This document shows positions 1-7,012 of a DNA stretch of 18,596 bases, piece by piece; the stretch's first letter is position 1, and each line of letters opens with the position of its first letter. The position numbers and the translations under genes were made by a program. The notes under the pieces were generated by a model. The model had not been told where the DNA came from, ran no database searches, and saw only the letters and a list, made by a program, of their open reading frames with translations. Origin of the DNA: Lachnospiraceae bacterium (GTDB lineage Bacteria > Bacillota > Clostridia > Lachnospirales > Lachnospiraceae); assembly GCA_900770325.1 (NCBI GenBank), contig CAAGKE010000069.1, positions 1 through 18,596 of the forward strand, written 5' to 3'.

Positions 1-36
1 TATAGAGGTGGGAGTCTCATCTTCTTTCAAGATGAA
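1..36 (+). repeat. Hairpin repeat copy 1, cut by window edge
   Basis: This stretch matches the reverse complement of 16733-16768 at 34 of 36 positions. It contains a hairpin with arms TCATCTT (17-23) and AAGATGA (29-35) around a CTTTC loop. The two differences from the other copy fall at positions 18 and 34, which pair with each other (C-G here, T-A there), so the structure is kept. It begins with TATAGAGGTGGGAGTC, probably the 3' half of a longer GACTCCCACCTC/GAGGTGGGAGTC stem lying outside the window. The layout, a long stem followed by a TCAA-containing end, resembles an IS200/IS605 right end, but no transposase is present, so that is inference. Confidence 0.6.
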
Positions 37-54
37 CATTGGTTGAGAAAACAG

Positions 55-95
55 CCGGTTCCTTATTTTTGAACAGAAAAGGGAACCGGTTTTTT
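55..95 (+). terminator. Rho-independent terminator of an upstream gene
   Basis: CCGGTTCC (55-62) pairs with GGAACCGG (82-89) around a 19-base A/T-rich loop. A run of six T follows (90-95). It would end transcription from a gene to the left of the window. Confidence 0.75.
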
Positions 96-172
96 CTATA
101 ATTAAAAAATCAGGGGGATTTTGTTAAAAAAGCAACGGATAAAAAAAGGAACGAAACAAGGACCGCTTTTCG

Positions 173-181
173 TGATACAAT
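173..181 (+). promoter_or_regulatory. Extended -10 promoter of the EamA exporter gene
   Basis: TGATACAAT is an extended -10 element (TG, one base, TACAAT). No convincing -35 lies 17 bases upstream. The predicted start of transcription near 188 leaves no leader for the ATG at 197 but suits the ATG at 212. Confidence 0.4.
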
Positions 182-211
182 CAGACGAAAAAAAGAATGG
201 AGCCTGGAAAA

Positions 212-1090
212 ATGAGACAGAAGAGAAAAAGTGACAGATTACCGGCCCTGTGCGTAATCACAGGAGGCATACTGTGGGGATGCATCAGTATTTTTGTTAA
301 AAGGCTGACGGCGGGGGGCTGCAGTTCTCTGCAGATTGCCATGATACGGGGGATTTTCGGAGCCGTTATGATGGCGGGCTGGCTGTTTATGAAGGATAAG
401 AGGCTGCTTTGCATCCGGCTGCGGGATATCTGGATCTTTGTGGGAACCGGGATCATCAGCCTGGCGCTGTTTAACTGGTGCTATTTTTCCGTAATCCAGC
501 AAAGCCAGGCATCTGTGGCGGTGGTTCTTTTATATACCTCTCCCATATTTGTGATGCTGATGTCAGCGGTCTTTTTTCATGAAAAGATTACGAAACGCAA
601 AGTAATTGCGCTGCTGTGCGCATTTGCAGGCTGTGTGCTGGTGGCAGGCCTGCTGGGAGGAAGCTATCGACTGTCCCTGCCGGTGTTTTTTCTGGGAATC
701 GGATCCGGGTTTTTTTATGCTGCTTATTCGATTTTTGGAAGAGTAGCGCTGAAGCGGTATGATACTCTGACAGTGACGGCGTATACCTTTCTGTTTGCCA
801 CGCTGGGTACCCTTCCTGTGGGAGATCTGCCGGGGGTGGGACGGCTGCTGGCAGCGGATCCCCAACTGATTCTCTGGTGTCTGGGAATCGCATTTTTTTG
901 TACCGTACTGCCTTATCTGTTTTATACGGAAGGCTTGCAGGGACTGGAGCCGGGAAAGGCGGCTGTCTTAGCTACCGTGGAGCCTCTGGTGGGAACGGTG
1001 ATCGGCGTGGTGTTGTTTCAGGAGCCCTTCGGGCTGTCAAAAGCGCTGGGGATCCTGTTTATCCTGGCAGCGGTCATTATTTTGCGCTGA
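212..1090 (+). CDS. EamA/DMT-family transporter (drug/metabolite exporter type)
   Basis: A very hydrophobic protein of 292 residues with about ten membrane segments, arranged as two repeats of the EamA domain; this is the normal length for the family. The first repeat starts around the GGILWGCISIFVKR segment and the second around GIGSGFFYAAYSIFGR. The C-terminal half carries the typical LATVEPLVGTVIGVVLFQEP segment. Family members export amino acids, nucleotides or other metabolites; the substrate cannot be read from the sequence. I chose the ATG at 212 over that at 197 because GGAG (199-202) lies nine bases before it and the -10 element sits so close to 197. It could be co-transcribed with the HAD gene downstream, since no terminator is visible between them. 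Confidence 0.9.
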   Translation: MRQKRKSDRLPALCVITGGILWGCISIFVKRLTAGGCSSLQIAMIRGIFGAVMMAGWLFMKDKRLLCIRLRDIWIFVGTGIISLALFNWCYFSVIQQSQASVAVVLLYTSPIFVMLMSAVFFHEKITKRKVIALLCAFAGCVLVAGLLGGSYRLSLPVFFLGIGSGFFYAAYSIFGRVALKRYDTLTVTAYTFLFATLGTLPVGDLPGVGRLLAADPQLILWCLGIAFFCTVLPYLFYTEGLQGLEPGKAAVLATVEPLVGTVIGVVLFQEPFGLSKALGILFILAAVIILR

Positions 1091-1323
1091 CCGATCCATT
1101 TTTGCGATACCGTGTGCAGGGAGTATGCTGCGTGCAGGGAGATATGCAGTCCTCGCAGTTCTGCAAACTTACAGTTTCCGGGTTTCTCAGGCGGGTATTT
1201 GCAGTCATGCATACAGAATCAGACGAGAACACGGATGAGAACAGGACGGATAAAGAGCCGGCGGCTGCATTATCTGCGGCAGCAGAACAGATACGCAGGA
1301 TAGAAAAGGAGAATGCGAATGCT

Positions 1324-2025
1324 ATGTTTCAAATAGAATGGAAGAGCCGCGCCGCATGGCTGGAGGCAGTGGTTTTTGATATGGACGGACTGATGTTTGA
1401 CAGTGAACGGGTGGTGATGTATTCTTGGGATGAGGCCGGAAAACAGATGGGATACGGTCCTTTGGGCCACAATATCTATCACACGCTGGGGATGGGGGCA
1501 GAAAGCCGGGAGCGGTATTTTAAGAAAACCTACGGAGCAGACTTCCCCTATGAACAGTTTAAACAGCTTTACCGGGATGCTTTCTACAGCTATGCGGATC
1601 AACAGGGAATTCCTGTGAAGCCGGGACTGCGGGAGCTGTTGGATTTTCTGAAGGAACAGGGAATTCCTGCGGCTATGGCCACCTCCACCGGCAGAGAAGA
1701 CGCGGGAAAACGTCTGGACAGGGAAGGACTGGAACCTTATTTTCAGGTAATCATCACCGGTGATATGGTTAAAGAGACCAAGCCTTCCCCGGAGATCTAT
1801 GAAAAGGCCTGTCGTGCACTGGGAACAGATCCTGCCTGTACAATCGCGCTGGAGGATGCCTGCAACGGGATCCGTTCCGCTTATGGTGCGGGAATGCTTC
1901 CGATTCTTGTGCCGGACCTGCAGAAGGATTTTTCTGATATAGAAAATATGCTGTTCGGAAAAATGGGATCTCTGTCGGAAGTAAAAGGATGGCTGGAGAG
2001 CTGCTGTCTGCGCACCAATGTTTAA
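1324..2025 (+). CDS. HAD-superfamily hydrolase, beta-phosphoglucomutase/phosphatase-like
   Basis: A 233-residue HAD subfamily IA enzyme with all core motifs: motif I VVFDMDGLMFD with nucleophile D19 and acid/base D21, motif II TSTG (120-123), motif III lysine K153 in TKPSPEIY, and motif IV E177-D178 in LEDACNG. The helical cap lies between motifs I and II. Such proteins hydrolyse or isomerise small phosphorylated sugars or other phosphomonoesters in the cytoplasm; the substrate is unknown. I chose the ATG at 1324 because AAGGAG (1306-1311) lies 12 bases upstream and because it gives the usual family length. The frame stays open upstream to 877, overlapping the exporter gene, and an in-frame ATG at 1207 would add 39 acidic, low-complexity residues. 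That longer form lacks a good ribosome site but cannot be excluded. Confidence 0.85.
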   Translation: MFQIEWKSRAAWLEAVVFDMDGLMFDSERVVMYSWDEAGKQMGYGPLGHNIYHTLGMGAESRERYFKKTYGADFPYEQFKQLYRDAFYSYADQQGIPVKPGLRELLDFLKEQGIPAAMATSTGREDAGKRLDREGLEPYFQVIITGDMVKETKPSPEIYEKACRALGTDPACTIALEDACNGIRSAYGAGMLPILVPDLQKDFSDIENMLFGKMGSLSEVKGWLESCCLRTNV

Positions 2026-2179
2026 CCTGGTGTTTCCATACAGAATGTGTCAGAATCCGAAAAGCAGCAGCCCCGGAAATACAAGAGATGCAGATACGGA
2101 TTATTTTGCATAAAAAAGAATGAAAAAAAAATTAAATTTCTGTAAATTGTACAAAATTACGGAAAAGGAAAAAAATTCA

Positions 2180-2208
2180 TTGACTTTTTAAATTTTTGGG
2201 GTTAAACT
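2180..2208 (+). promoter_or_regulatory. Promoter of amt with a dyad over the -10
   Basis: A -35 TTGACT (2180-2185), a 17-base spacer and a -10 TAAACT (2203-2208) predict a start near 2215. The -10 lies inside a perfect 6-bp dyad, GGGTTA-AACTC-TAACCC (2199-2215), which could be a repressor site or, if transcription starts further upstream, an RNA hairpin. A looser dyad (TTCTGTAA 2138-2145 / TTACGGAA 2157-2164, one G-T pair) lies before the -35. With the attenuators at 2220-2424 these elements fill the gene-free stretch 2026-2451; 2026-2137 shows nothing I can name. Confidence 0.5.
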
Positions 2209-2219
2209 CTAACCCATAA

Positions 2220-2262
2220 AAAGCAACGGCGCTTTGAGATAATTACTCAAAGTGCCTTTTTT
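2220..2262 (+). promoter_or_regulatory. ANTAR-type antiterminator hairpin overlapping a terminator
   Basis: Two mutually exclusive hairpins share bases 2228-2235. The first is AAAGC-AACGGC-GCTTT (2220-2235), a 5-bp stem with a six-base loop having A at loop position 1 and G at 4, the hallmark of RNA sites bound by ANTAR-domain antiterminators. The second is an 11-bp intrinsic terminator, GGCGCTTTGAG (2228-2238) with CTCAAAGTGCC (2246-2256; one G-U pair), followed by six T. ANTAR regulators are known to control nitrogen-assimilation genes by stabilising the first hairpin. The usual second hexaloop hairpin upstream is not seen; the 2199-2215 dyad has a five-base loop without the G. Confidence 0.6.
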
Positions 2263-2424
2263 ATTGCCAGGCATCCGGAAAAGCCGCCTGCGGAAGGTCC
2301 TTTCGGATATAGAGGAAAGCCAGGTCTGCGCGGCGTAAGGCTTTGCGGGCAATGAGGTTGCAAATAGCGAGACGACACGAAGATGTGTATCCGACAGCAG
2401 TGAACTGGGATACCCATCTTTTTT
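2263..2424 (+). ncRNA. Candidate riboswitch-like leader of amt, class not recognised
   Basis: The leader can fold as a three-way junction: P1 ATTGCC (2263-2268)/GGCAAT (2348-2353), P2 ATCCG (2273-2277)/CGGAT (2304-2308) with an inner CCG/CGG hairpin, and P3 AAAGCC (2316-2321)/GGCTTT (2339-2344). A terminator follows at 2380-2424. The 3' strand of P2, CGGATAT (2304-2310), can instead pair over seven bases with GTATCCG (2387-2393), the left arm of the terminator. Folding of the junction would thus release the terminator, and opening it would prevent termination. This is the layout of a riboswitch. I recognise no known class; glutamine or another nitrogen signal would be a logical ligand, but that is inference. 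Confidence 0.4.
2380..2424 (+). terminator. Attenuator terminator in the amt leader
   Basis: AAGATG-T-GTATCC (2380-2392) pairs with GGATAC-C-CATCTT (2408-2420), 12 pairs with one mismatch, followed by an unbroken T run to 2424. It lies 27 bases before the amt start codon, so it must act as a conditional terminator of amt rather than the end of another gene. Confidence 0.7.
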
Positions 2425-2451
2425 CGTTTCTGAAAATGAGGAGGAAAAATT

Positions 2452-4209
2452 ATGACAGAAGAGATTATGACAGCGATTAGCGGTGCCGTAGGAGATGAGG
2501 TGTTTGCCGTCTGGTTTTTGATCGGTGCGGCGCTGGTGTTTTTCATGCAGGCCGGCTTTGCTATGGTGGAGACAGGTTTTACCAGAGCAAAAAATGCAGG
2601 AAACATTATCATGAAAAACCTGATGGATTTCTGTATCGGTACCTGCGTATTTATTGTCCTTGGTTTTGGACTGCTTTTAGGTGAGGATGCGCTGGGTGGT
2701 TTTATCGGTATTCCCACTCTGGGCATTTTCACAGATTATGCTAACTTTGACTGGTCCAATTTCGTATTTAACCTGGTGTTCTGTGCTACTGCGGCTACGA
2801 TCGTATCCGGTGCCATGGCAGAACGTACCAAATTTTTATCCTACTGTATTTATTCTGCAGTAATCTCCATGGTGGTATATCCCATAGAGGCTCACTGGAT
2901 CTGGGGCGGCGGCTGGCTGGCAGCCAGAGGCTTCCATGATTTCGCCGGTTCCTGTGCGATCCACATGGTAGGCGGCGCTACTGCATTTATCGGTGCAGCG
3001 CTGGAGGGTCCCCGTATTGGCAAGTTCACCAGAGACAGAGACGGCAAGATCGCAAAGGTTCATGCTTTTCCGGGCCATAACCTGGTAATCGGTGCACTTG
3101 GATGCTTTATCCTCTGGTTTGGCTGGTATGGCTTCAACGGTGCGGCATGTACCACCGGTGAACAGCTTGCTTCTGTATTTATGACTACCACCATTGCTCC
3201 TGCAGTGGCAACGGTAACCTGTATGATCTTTACCTGGGTGAAATATGGGAAGCCGGATGTTTCCATGTGTCTGAATGCATCCCTGGCAGGTCTTGTGGCA
3301 ATTACAGCTCCCTGTGATGTAGTAGATGGTGCCGGTGCGGTGATTATCGGTATTGTGGCTGGTATTCTGGTTGTATTTGGAGTATGGTTCTGTGATTATG
3401 TGGCGCATGTGGACGACCCGGTAGGTGCTGTTGCTGTCCACTGTATCAATGGTATCTGGGGTACGATCGCGGTAGGCCTGTTTGCCACCACCTCTGCTCC
3501 CGGAAGTGAGATCAATGGTCTGTTCTACGGCGGCGGTTTCCAGCAGCTTGGTATTCAGCTGATCGGTGTTGTGACAGTACTTGCATGGACCGTTGTTACG
3601 ATGTTTATTGTATTCAAGCTGATTGATAAGACCATCGGCCTGCGTGTAACAGAAGAGGAAGAGATCGTTGGTCTGGATGCGAAAGAACATGGTCTTGCAT
3701 CTGCTTATGCGGGCTTCAGCATTATGGATATGACAGAAGCTACCATGTCTGTAAATGACAACACTGACCTGGGTGAAAGCGATTACGCAAAAGCATCTCC
3801 GGTACAGAAAGAAGCTTCCGTACCGGTGGCAGCGGCTCCGGTGGATATGGAGACAGGCATCCACAAGGTGGTTATTATTGCCAAGCTGTCACGTTATGAT
3901 AAATTGAAGACAGCCCTGAATGAACTGGGTGTTACCGGTATGACAGTTACACAGGTAATGGGCTGCGGTATCCAGAAAGGCGCGGGAGAACGCTACCGTG
4001 GTGTTGAAATGGATGCTACCCTGCTTCCAAAGATCAAGGTGGAAGTCATTATCAGCAAGATCCCGGTGGCCCAGGTCATCGAGGCAGCCAAGAAATCTCT
4101 TTATACCGGCCACATTGGAGACGGAAAGATCTTCGTATACAATGTGCAGAAGGTAGTAAAGGTCCGCACTGGCGAAGAGGATTACGACGCTTTGCAGGAT
4201 GTGGAATAA
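2452..4209 (+). CDS. amt: Ammonium transporter Amt fused to a PII (GlnK-type) domain
   Basis: A 585-residue fusion. Residues 1 to about 400 are an Amt/Rh channel with about eleven membrane helices, including the twin pore histidines H171 (AIHMVGG) and H330 (AVHCINGIWG). A linker of about 70 residues follows. Residues 471 to about 575 form a complete PII signalling domain, with a T-loop GAGERYRGVE containing Y515 at the place of the uridylylated tyrosine and the nucleotide-binding segment TGHIGDGKIFV. PII proteins sense ATP/ADP and 2-oxoglutarate and plug Amt channels when nitrogen is ample; here sensor and gate share one chain, so one PII trimer should sit under each Amt trimer. A strong ribosome site (GAGGAGG) precedes the ATG. 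Expression is probably controlled by the two leader attenuators. Family identity is certain; the gating mode is inferred. Confidence 0.96.
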   Translation: MTEEIMTAISGAVGDEVFAVWFLIGAALVFFMQAGFAMVETGFTRAKNAGNIIMKNLMDFCIGTCVFIVLGFGLLLGEDALGGFIGIPTLGIFTDYANFDWSNFVFNLVFCATAATIVSGAMAERTKFLSYCIYSAVISMVVYPIEAHWIWGGGWLAARGFHDFAGSCAIHMVGGATAFIGAALEGPRIGKFTRDRDGKIAKVHAFPGHNLVIGALGCFILWFGWYGFNGAACTTGEQLASVFMTTTIAPAVATVTCMIFTWVKYGKPDVSMCLNASLAGLVAITAPCDVVDGAGAVIIGIVAGILVVFGVWFCDYVAHVDDPVGAVAVHCINGIWGTIAVGLFATTSAPGSEINGLFYGGGFQQLGIQLIGVVTVLAWTVVTMFIVFKLIDKTIGLRVTEEEEIVGLDAKEHGLASAYAGFSIMDMTEATMSVNDNTDLGESDYAKASPVQKEASVPVAAAPVDMETGIHKVVIIAKLSRYDKLKTALNELGVTGMTVTQVMGCGIQKGAGERYRGVEMDATLLPKIKVEVIISKIPVAQVIEAAKKSLYTGHIGDGKIFVYNVQKVVKVRTGEEDYDALQDVE

Positions 4210-4255
4210 TTACATAAGCTTATTATCTAATCTTTGTTCATTTTGTAAATCCCCC

Positions 4256-4288
4256 AAAAAAGAAGCCGAAGAAACGGCTTCTTTTTTT
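4256..4288 (+). terminator. Rho-independent terminator after amt
   Basis: AGAAGCCG (4261-4268) pairs with CGGCTTCT (4275-4282) around AAGAAA. It is flanked by A and T runs, so it should also work in the other direction. It separates amt from mgtE. Confidence 0.85.
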
Positions 4289-4314
4289 GCGGCAACAATC
4301 CTTAGGGTAAATGG

Positions 4315-4343
4315 TTGACTGTATCGGGGGAAAAGTATAAAAT
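4315..4343 (+). promoter_or_regulatory. Promoter of mgtE
   Basis: A -35 TTGACT (4315-4320), a 17-base spacer and a -10 TAAAAT (4338-4343). The leader is only about 30 bases, too short for an M-box or other magnesium riboswitch. Confidence 0.6.
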
Positions 4344-4379
4344 AGTCTCAAGTCTGCTAAAGTGAAGGAGGTACAGTAA

Positions 4380-5732
4380 ATGGCAATTACAGAAAACGAA
4401 ATGGAACAACTGACTGACCTTGCAGAAAAGAAGCAGTTTAAAAGGCTGAAAGAAATCCTCTGTGAGATGAATGAAGTGGATATTGCAGAGGTGATGAATG
4501 AGCTTCCGCCGGAGAGGGCGCTGGTGACCTTCCGCCTGCTGCCGAAGGATCTGGGATCGGAAGTATTTGCATGTCTGGAGATTGAAGAACAGCAGCATAT
4601 TATCAACAGTATGGAAGACCAGGAGCTGAAGACCATCATAGAAGATCTGGCTATCGATGACGCGGTAGATATGGTGGAAGAGCTTCCGGCCTCTGTGGTA
4701 AAACGTATTCTGAAGGCGGCGACTCCGGCCACAAGAAAACTGATCAATCAGTATCTGCAGTATCCGGACAACAGTGCGGGAAGTATTATGACAGCAGAGT
4801 ATGTGGCTCTGCGTCCTTCCATGACGGTGGAAGAATCCTTTGCCTATATCCGGAAAAACGGAGTGGACAAGGAAACGATCTATACCTGTTATGTGATCAA
4901 TCCCCAGCGAAAGCTGCTGGGTGTTGTGACACTAAAGGATCTGCTGATGAATCCTTATGAGACGAAGATCGAGGATATCATGGATGATAATATCATCTTT
5001 GCGCTCACTACAGATGACCAGGAAGAAGTGGCGGGTGTTTTCAATAAATACGGTCTGCTGGCGCTGCCGGTGGTGGACAGAGAAAACCGGCTGGTGGGTA
5101 TTGTTACCGTCGATGATATTGTGGACGTTATGGAGCAGGAGGCCACCGAGGACTTCCAGAAAATGGCGGCTATGGCTCCCAGTGAGAAATCCTATCTGAA
5201 GACCAGTGTATTTGAGCTTGCCAAGAACAGGATCCCCTGGCTGCTGATCCTGATGCTCAGCAGTACGGTTTCCGGACAGATCTTGAATCATTATGAGGCT
5301 GCCTTTGTGATGATTCCTCTGCTGGTCAGCTTTGTGCCGACTCTGATGGATACGGGCGGAAATTCCGGGAGTCAGGCCAGCACTCTGATTATCCGTGGTA
5401 TGGCCACAGGAGAGATTCAGCTGAAGGACGTGCTGAGAGTAGTATGGAAGGAGCTGCGGGTGGGTCTGATCTGCGGCGCGCTGCTGGCAGTGATCAATTT
5501 CATCCGGTTGATTATTATGTATCCGGGGAACACTATGGTGTGCATAACAGTAGTAATCAGTATGTTCTTTACGGTTATTCTGGCAAAGACGCTGGGTGTA
5601 CTGCTTCCCATGCTGGCAAAAGCGATCCATCTGGATCCGGCCCTGATGGCATCTCCTATGTTGACCACCATTGTGGATGCGTGTTCCATGTTCATCTATT
5701 TTACATTGGCTACTCATTTGCTGCCGATTTAA
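4380..5732 (+). CDS. mgtE: Magnesium channel/transporter MgtE
   Basis: A 450-residue protein of the usual MgtE size and order. It has an acidic superhelical N domain (to about residue 135), two CBS domains (about 137-260) and a C-terminal five-helix pore. The pore carries the signature PTLMDTGGNSGSQASTLIIRG and, in the last helix, TTIVDACS, whose aspartate matches the magnesium-selecting residue of the family. The N and CBS domains bind magnesium and close the pore when cytoplasmic magnesium is high. GGAGG lies nine bases before the ATG. It has its own promoter, and terminator-like hairpins separate it from amt. Confidence 0.96.
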   Translation: MAITENEMEQLTDLAEKKQFKRLKEILCEMNEVDIAEVMNELPPERALVTFRLLPKDLGSEVFACLEIEEQQHIINSMEDQELKTIIEDLAIDDAVDMVEELPASVVKRILKAATPATRKLINQYLQYPDNSAGSIMTAEYVALRPSMTVEESFAYIRKNGVDKETIYTCYVINPQRKLLGVVTLKDLLMNPYETKIEDIMDDNIIFALTTDDQEEVAGVFNKYGLLALPVVDRENRLVGIVTVDDIVDVMEQEATEDFQKMAAMAPSEKSYLKTSVFELAKNRIPWLLILMLSSTVSGQILNHYEAAFVMIPLLVSFVPTLMDTGGNSGSQASTLIIRGMATGEIQLKDVLRVVWKELRVGLICGALLAVINFIRLIIMYPGNTMVCITVVISMFFTVILAKTLGVLLPMLAKAIHLDPALMASPMLTTIVDACSMFIYFTLATHLLPI

Positions 5733-5783
5733 TACCGAAGAGAAATATGTAAGGAATTTCTGATGCTGTATGCAGGGAGGCAT

Positions 5784-5823
5784 GCAGCCCTTCGAAGGAG
5801 ATTTTACGAGTTTCGCAATTACA
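5784..5823 (+). repeat. Intergenic repeat (GCAATTAC family), copy A
   Basis: It shares AGCCCTTCG, TTTTACG and GCAATTAC, in the same order and spacing, with 11198-11235. It contains the self-complementary CCTTCGAAGG. It fills much of the 122-base gap between mgtE and the FMN enzyme gene. Confidence 0.5.
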
Positions 5824-5854
5824 CCAATAATAGGAAAGATAAGAGGAGAATAAA

Positions 5855-6880
5855 ATGAATTACAAAGAAGTGATCGAGGCAGCCCGTCCAAGACTGGGCA
5901 AGTATTGTAAGGGATGCTATGTATGCAATGGAAAGGCATGTGGAAATACCATGCCCGGCCCCGGTGCCAAAGGGGTGGGGGACACTGCTATCCGCAATTA
6001 TGCAAAATGGCAGGAGATTCGCGTCAATATGGATTGTCTGGTGCAGGGCGGTCCGGTGGATACCTCTCTGGAGCTGTTTGGAAGGACTTACAAATATCCG
6101 TTCTTTGCCGGCCCGGTGGGAGCGGTACAGATGCATTACGGAACCGATTATACGGATATGACATATAATGAAGTTATGGTTTCCGCCTGTGCGGAAAATG
6201 GAATCATGGCGTTTACCGGAGACGGGGTGAACCCAAATCAGACCATTGCGGCCGCGGCTGCGATCAAAAAGAGCGGCGGCATCGGTATTCCGGTAATCAA
6301 GCCCTGGAATAAGGAAGTGATCGATGAGAAAATGGCACTGGTAAAAGAAGCAGGCGCTTCTGCCGTAGCCATGGATGTGGATGCTTCCGGGCTGCCCTTC
6401 CTGAAAAATCTTACTCCTCCCGCAGGAGCAAAGAGTGTGGAGGAGATGAAGGAGATCATTCAGGATGCGGGCCTTCCCTTTATTGTAAAAGGCGTCATGA
6501 CAGTGGCGGGCGCCAGAAAGGCCATGGAAGCAGGTGCAACCGGTATTGTGGTTAGTAATCACGGAGGCCGGGTACTGGATGGATGTCCTTCTACAGCGGA
6601 GGTCCTGCCGCAAATTGCAGAAGCTGTGAAGGCGGAGAGTAATATGAAGGTTCTGGTAGACGGCGGTATCCGAAGCGGTCTGGACGTGTTCCGTGCACTG
6701 GCCCTGGGCGCGGATGGCGTACTGATCTGCCGACCTTTTGTGACAGCAATTTTTGGCGCCGGGGCAGAGGGAATTCAGGCTTATATTGAAAAAATAGGCG
6801 GTGAATTGAAGGATGTTATGGAGATGTGCGGAGCCAGAAAGCTTTCTGATATTTCCGGGGATATGATCTGGAAACCTTAA
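5855..6880 (+). CDS. FMN-dependent alpha-hydroxy-acid oxidising protein with N-terminal Cys cluster
   Basis: A 341-residue TIM-barrel flavoprotein of the lactate/glycolate oxidase (FMN_dh) family. It has the FMN-contacting lysine K212 (FIVKGV), the catalytic histidine H236 in SNHGGRVLDG, and the phosphate-binding region VLVDGGIRSGLDVFRAL. The family oxidises 2-hydroxy acids to 2-oxo acids. The signature normally reads NHGGRQ; here V replaces Q. Residues 18-29 hold four cysteines spaced C-x2-C-x2-C-x4-C, a pattern able to bind an iron-sulfur cluster or zinc and absent from classical members. In an anaerobe it may pass electrons to another protein rather than to oxygen. A GAGGAG ribosome site precedes the ATG. 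The true substrate is unknown. Confidence 0.88.
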   Translation: MNYKEVIEAARPRLGKYCKGCYVCNGKACGNTMPGPGAKGVGDTAIRNYAKWQEIRVNMDCLVQGGPVDTSLELFGRTYKYPFFAGPVGAVQMHYGTDYTDMTYNEVMVSACAENGIMAFTGDGVNPNQTIAAAAAIKKSGGIGIPVIKPWNKEVIDEKMALVKEAGASAVAMDVDASGLPFLKNLTPPAGAKSVEEMKEIIQDAGLPFIVKGVMTVAGARKAMEAGATGIVVSNHGGRVLDGCPSTAEVLPQIAEAVKAESNMKVLVDGGIRSGLDVFRALALGADGVLICRPFVTAIFGAGAEGIQAYIEKIGGELKDVMEMCGARKLSDISGDMIWKP

Positions 6881-6955
6881 TGACTCTGCGGTAACGGCAT
6901 CTTATCAAAATGTTCATTTTCGGGATGAGCACGGGAGCTGTACCAGAGGCTGGCA

Positions 6956-6980
6956 AAACAGTCCTGTTTGGCAATTACCT
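6956..6980 (+). repeat. Intergenic repeat (GCAATTAC family), copy B
   Basis: The dyad AAACAG-TC-CTGTTT (6956-6969) is followed by GGCAATTACC. It matches the reverse complement of the left end of copy D (11171-11188 region) at about 18 of 22 bases, so it looks like a half element. It lies in the 132-base gap before the PAP2 gene. Confidence 0.4.
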
Positions 6981-7012
6981 GTGTGAACAGGAGGAAGGAA
7001 GGTTGAATAGAT

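Noticed and set aside
2836..3864. Long minus-strand open frame (342 codons) inside amt
   Set aside because: It lies entirely antisense to the unmistakable Amt-PII coding sequence, its translation is Cys/His/Arg-rich without domains, and it has no ribosome site.
4289..4379. Magnesium riboswitch (M-box) before mgtE
   Set aside because: The leader after the predicted promoter is only about 30 bases and contains none of the M-box structure.
4932..5939. Minus-strand open frame (335 codons) across mgtE and the next gap
   Set aside because: Antisense to MgtE with His/Gln-rich composition typical of shadow frames; no recognisable motif.
6907..6920. AAAATG/CATTTT hairpin as terminator of the FMN enzyme gene
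   Set aside because: Six A/T-rich pairs with a two-base loop are too weak and no T run follows outside the stem.
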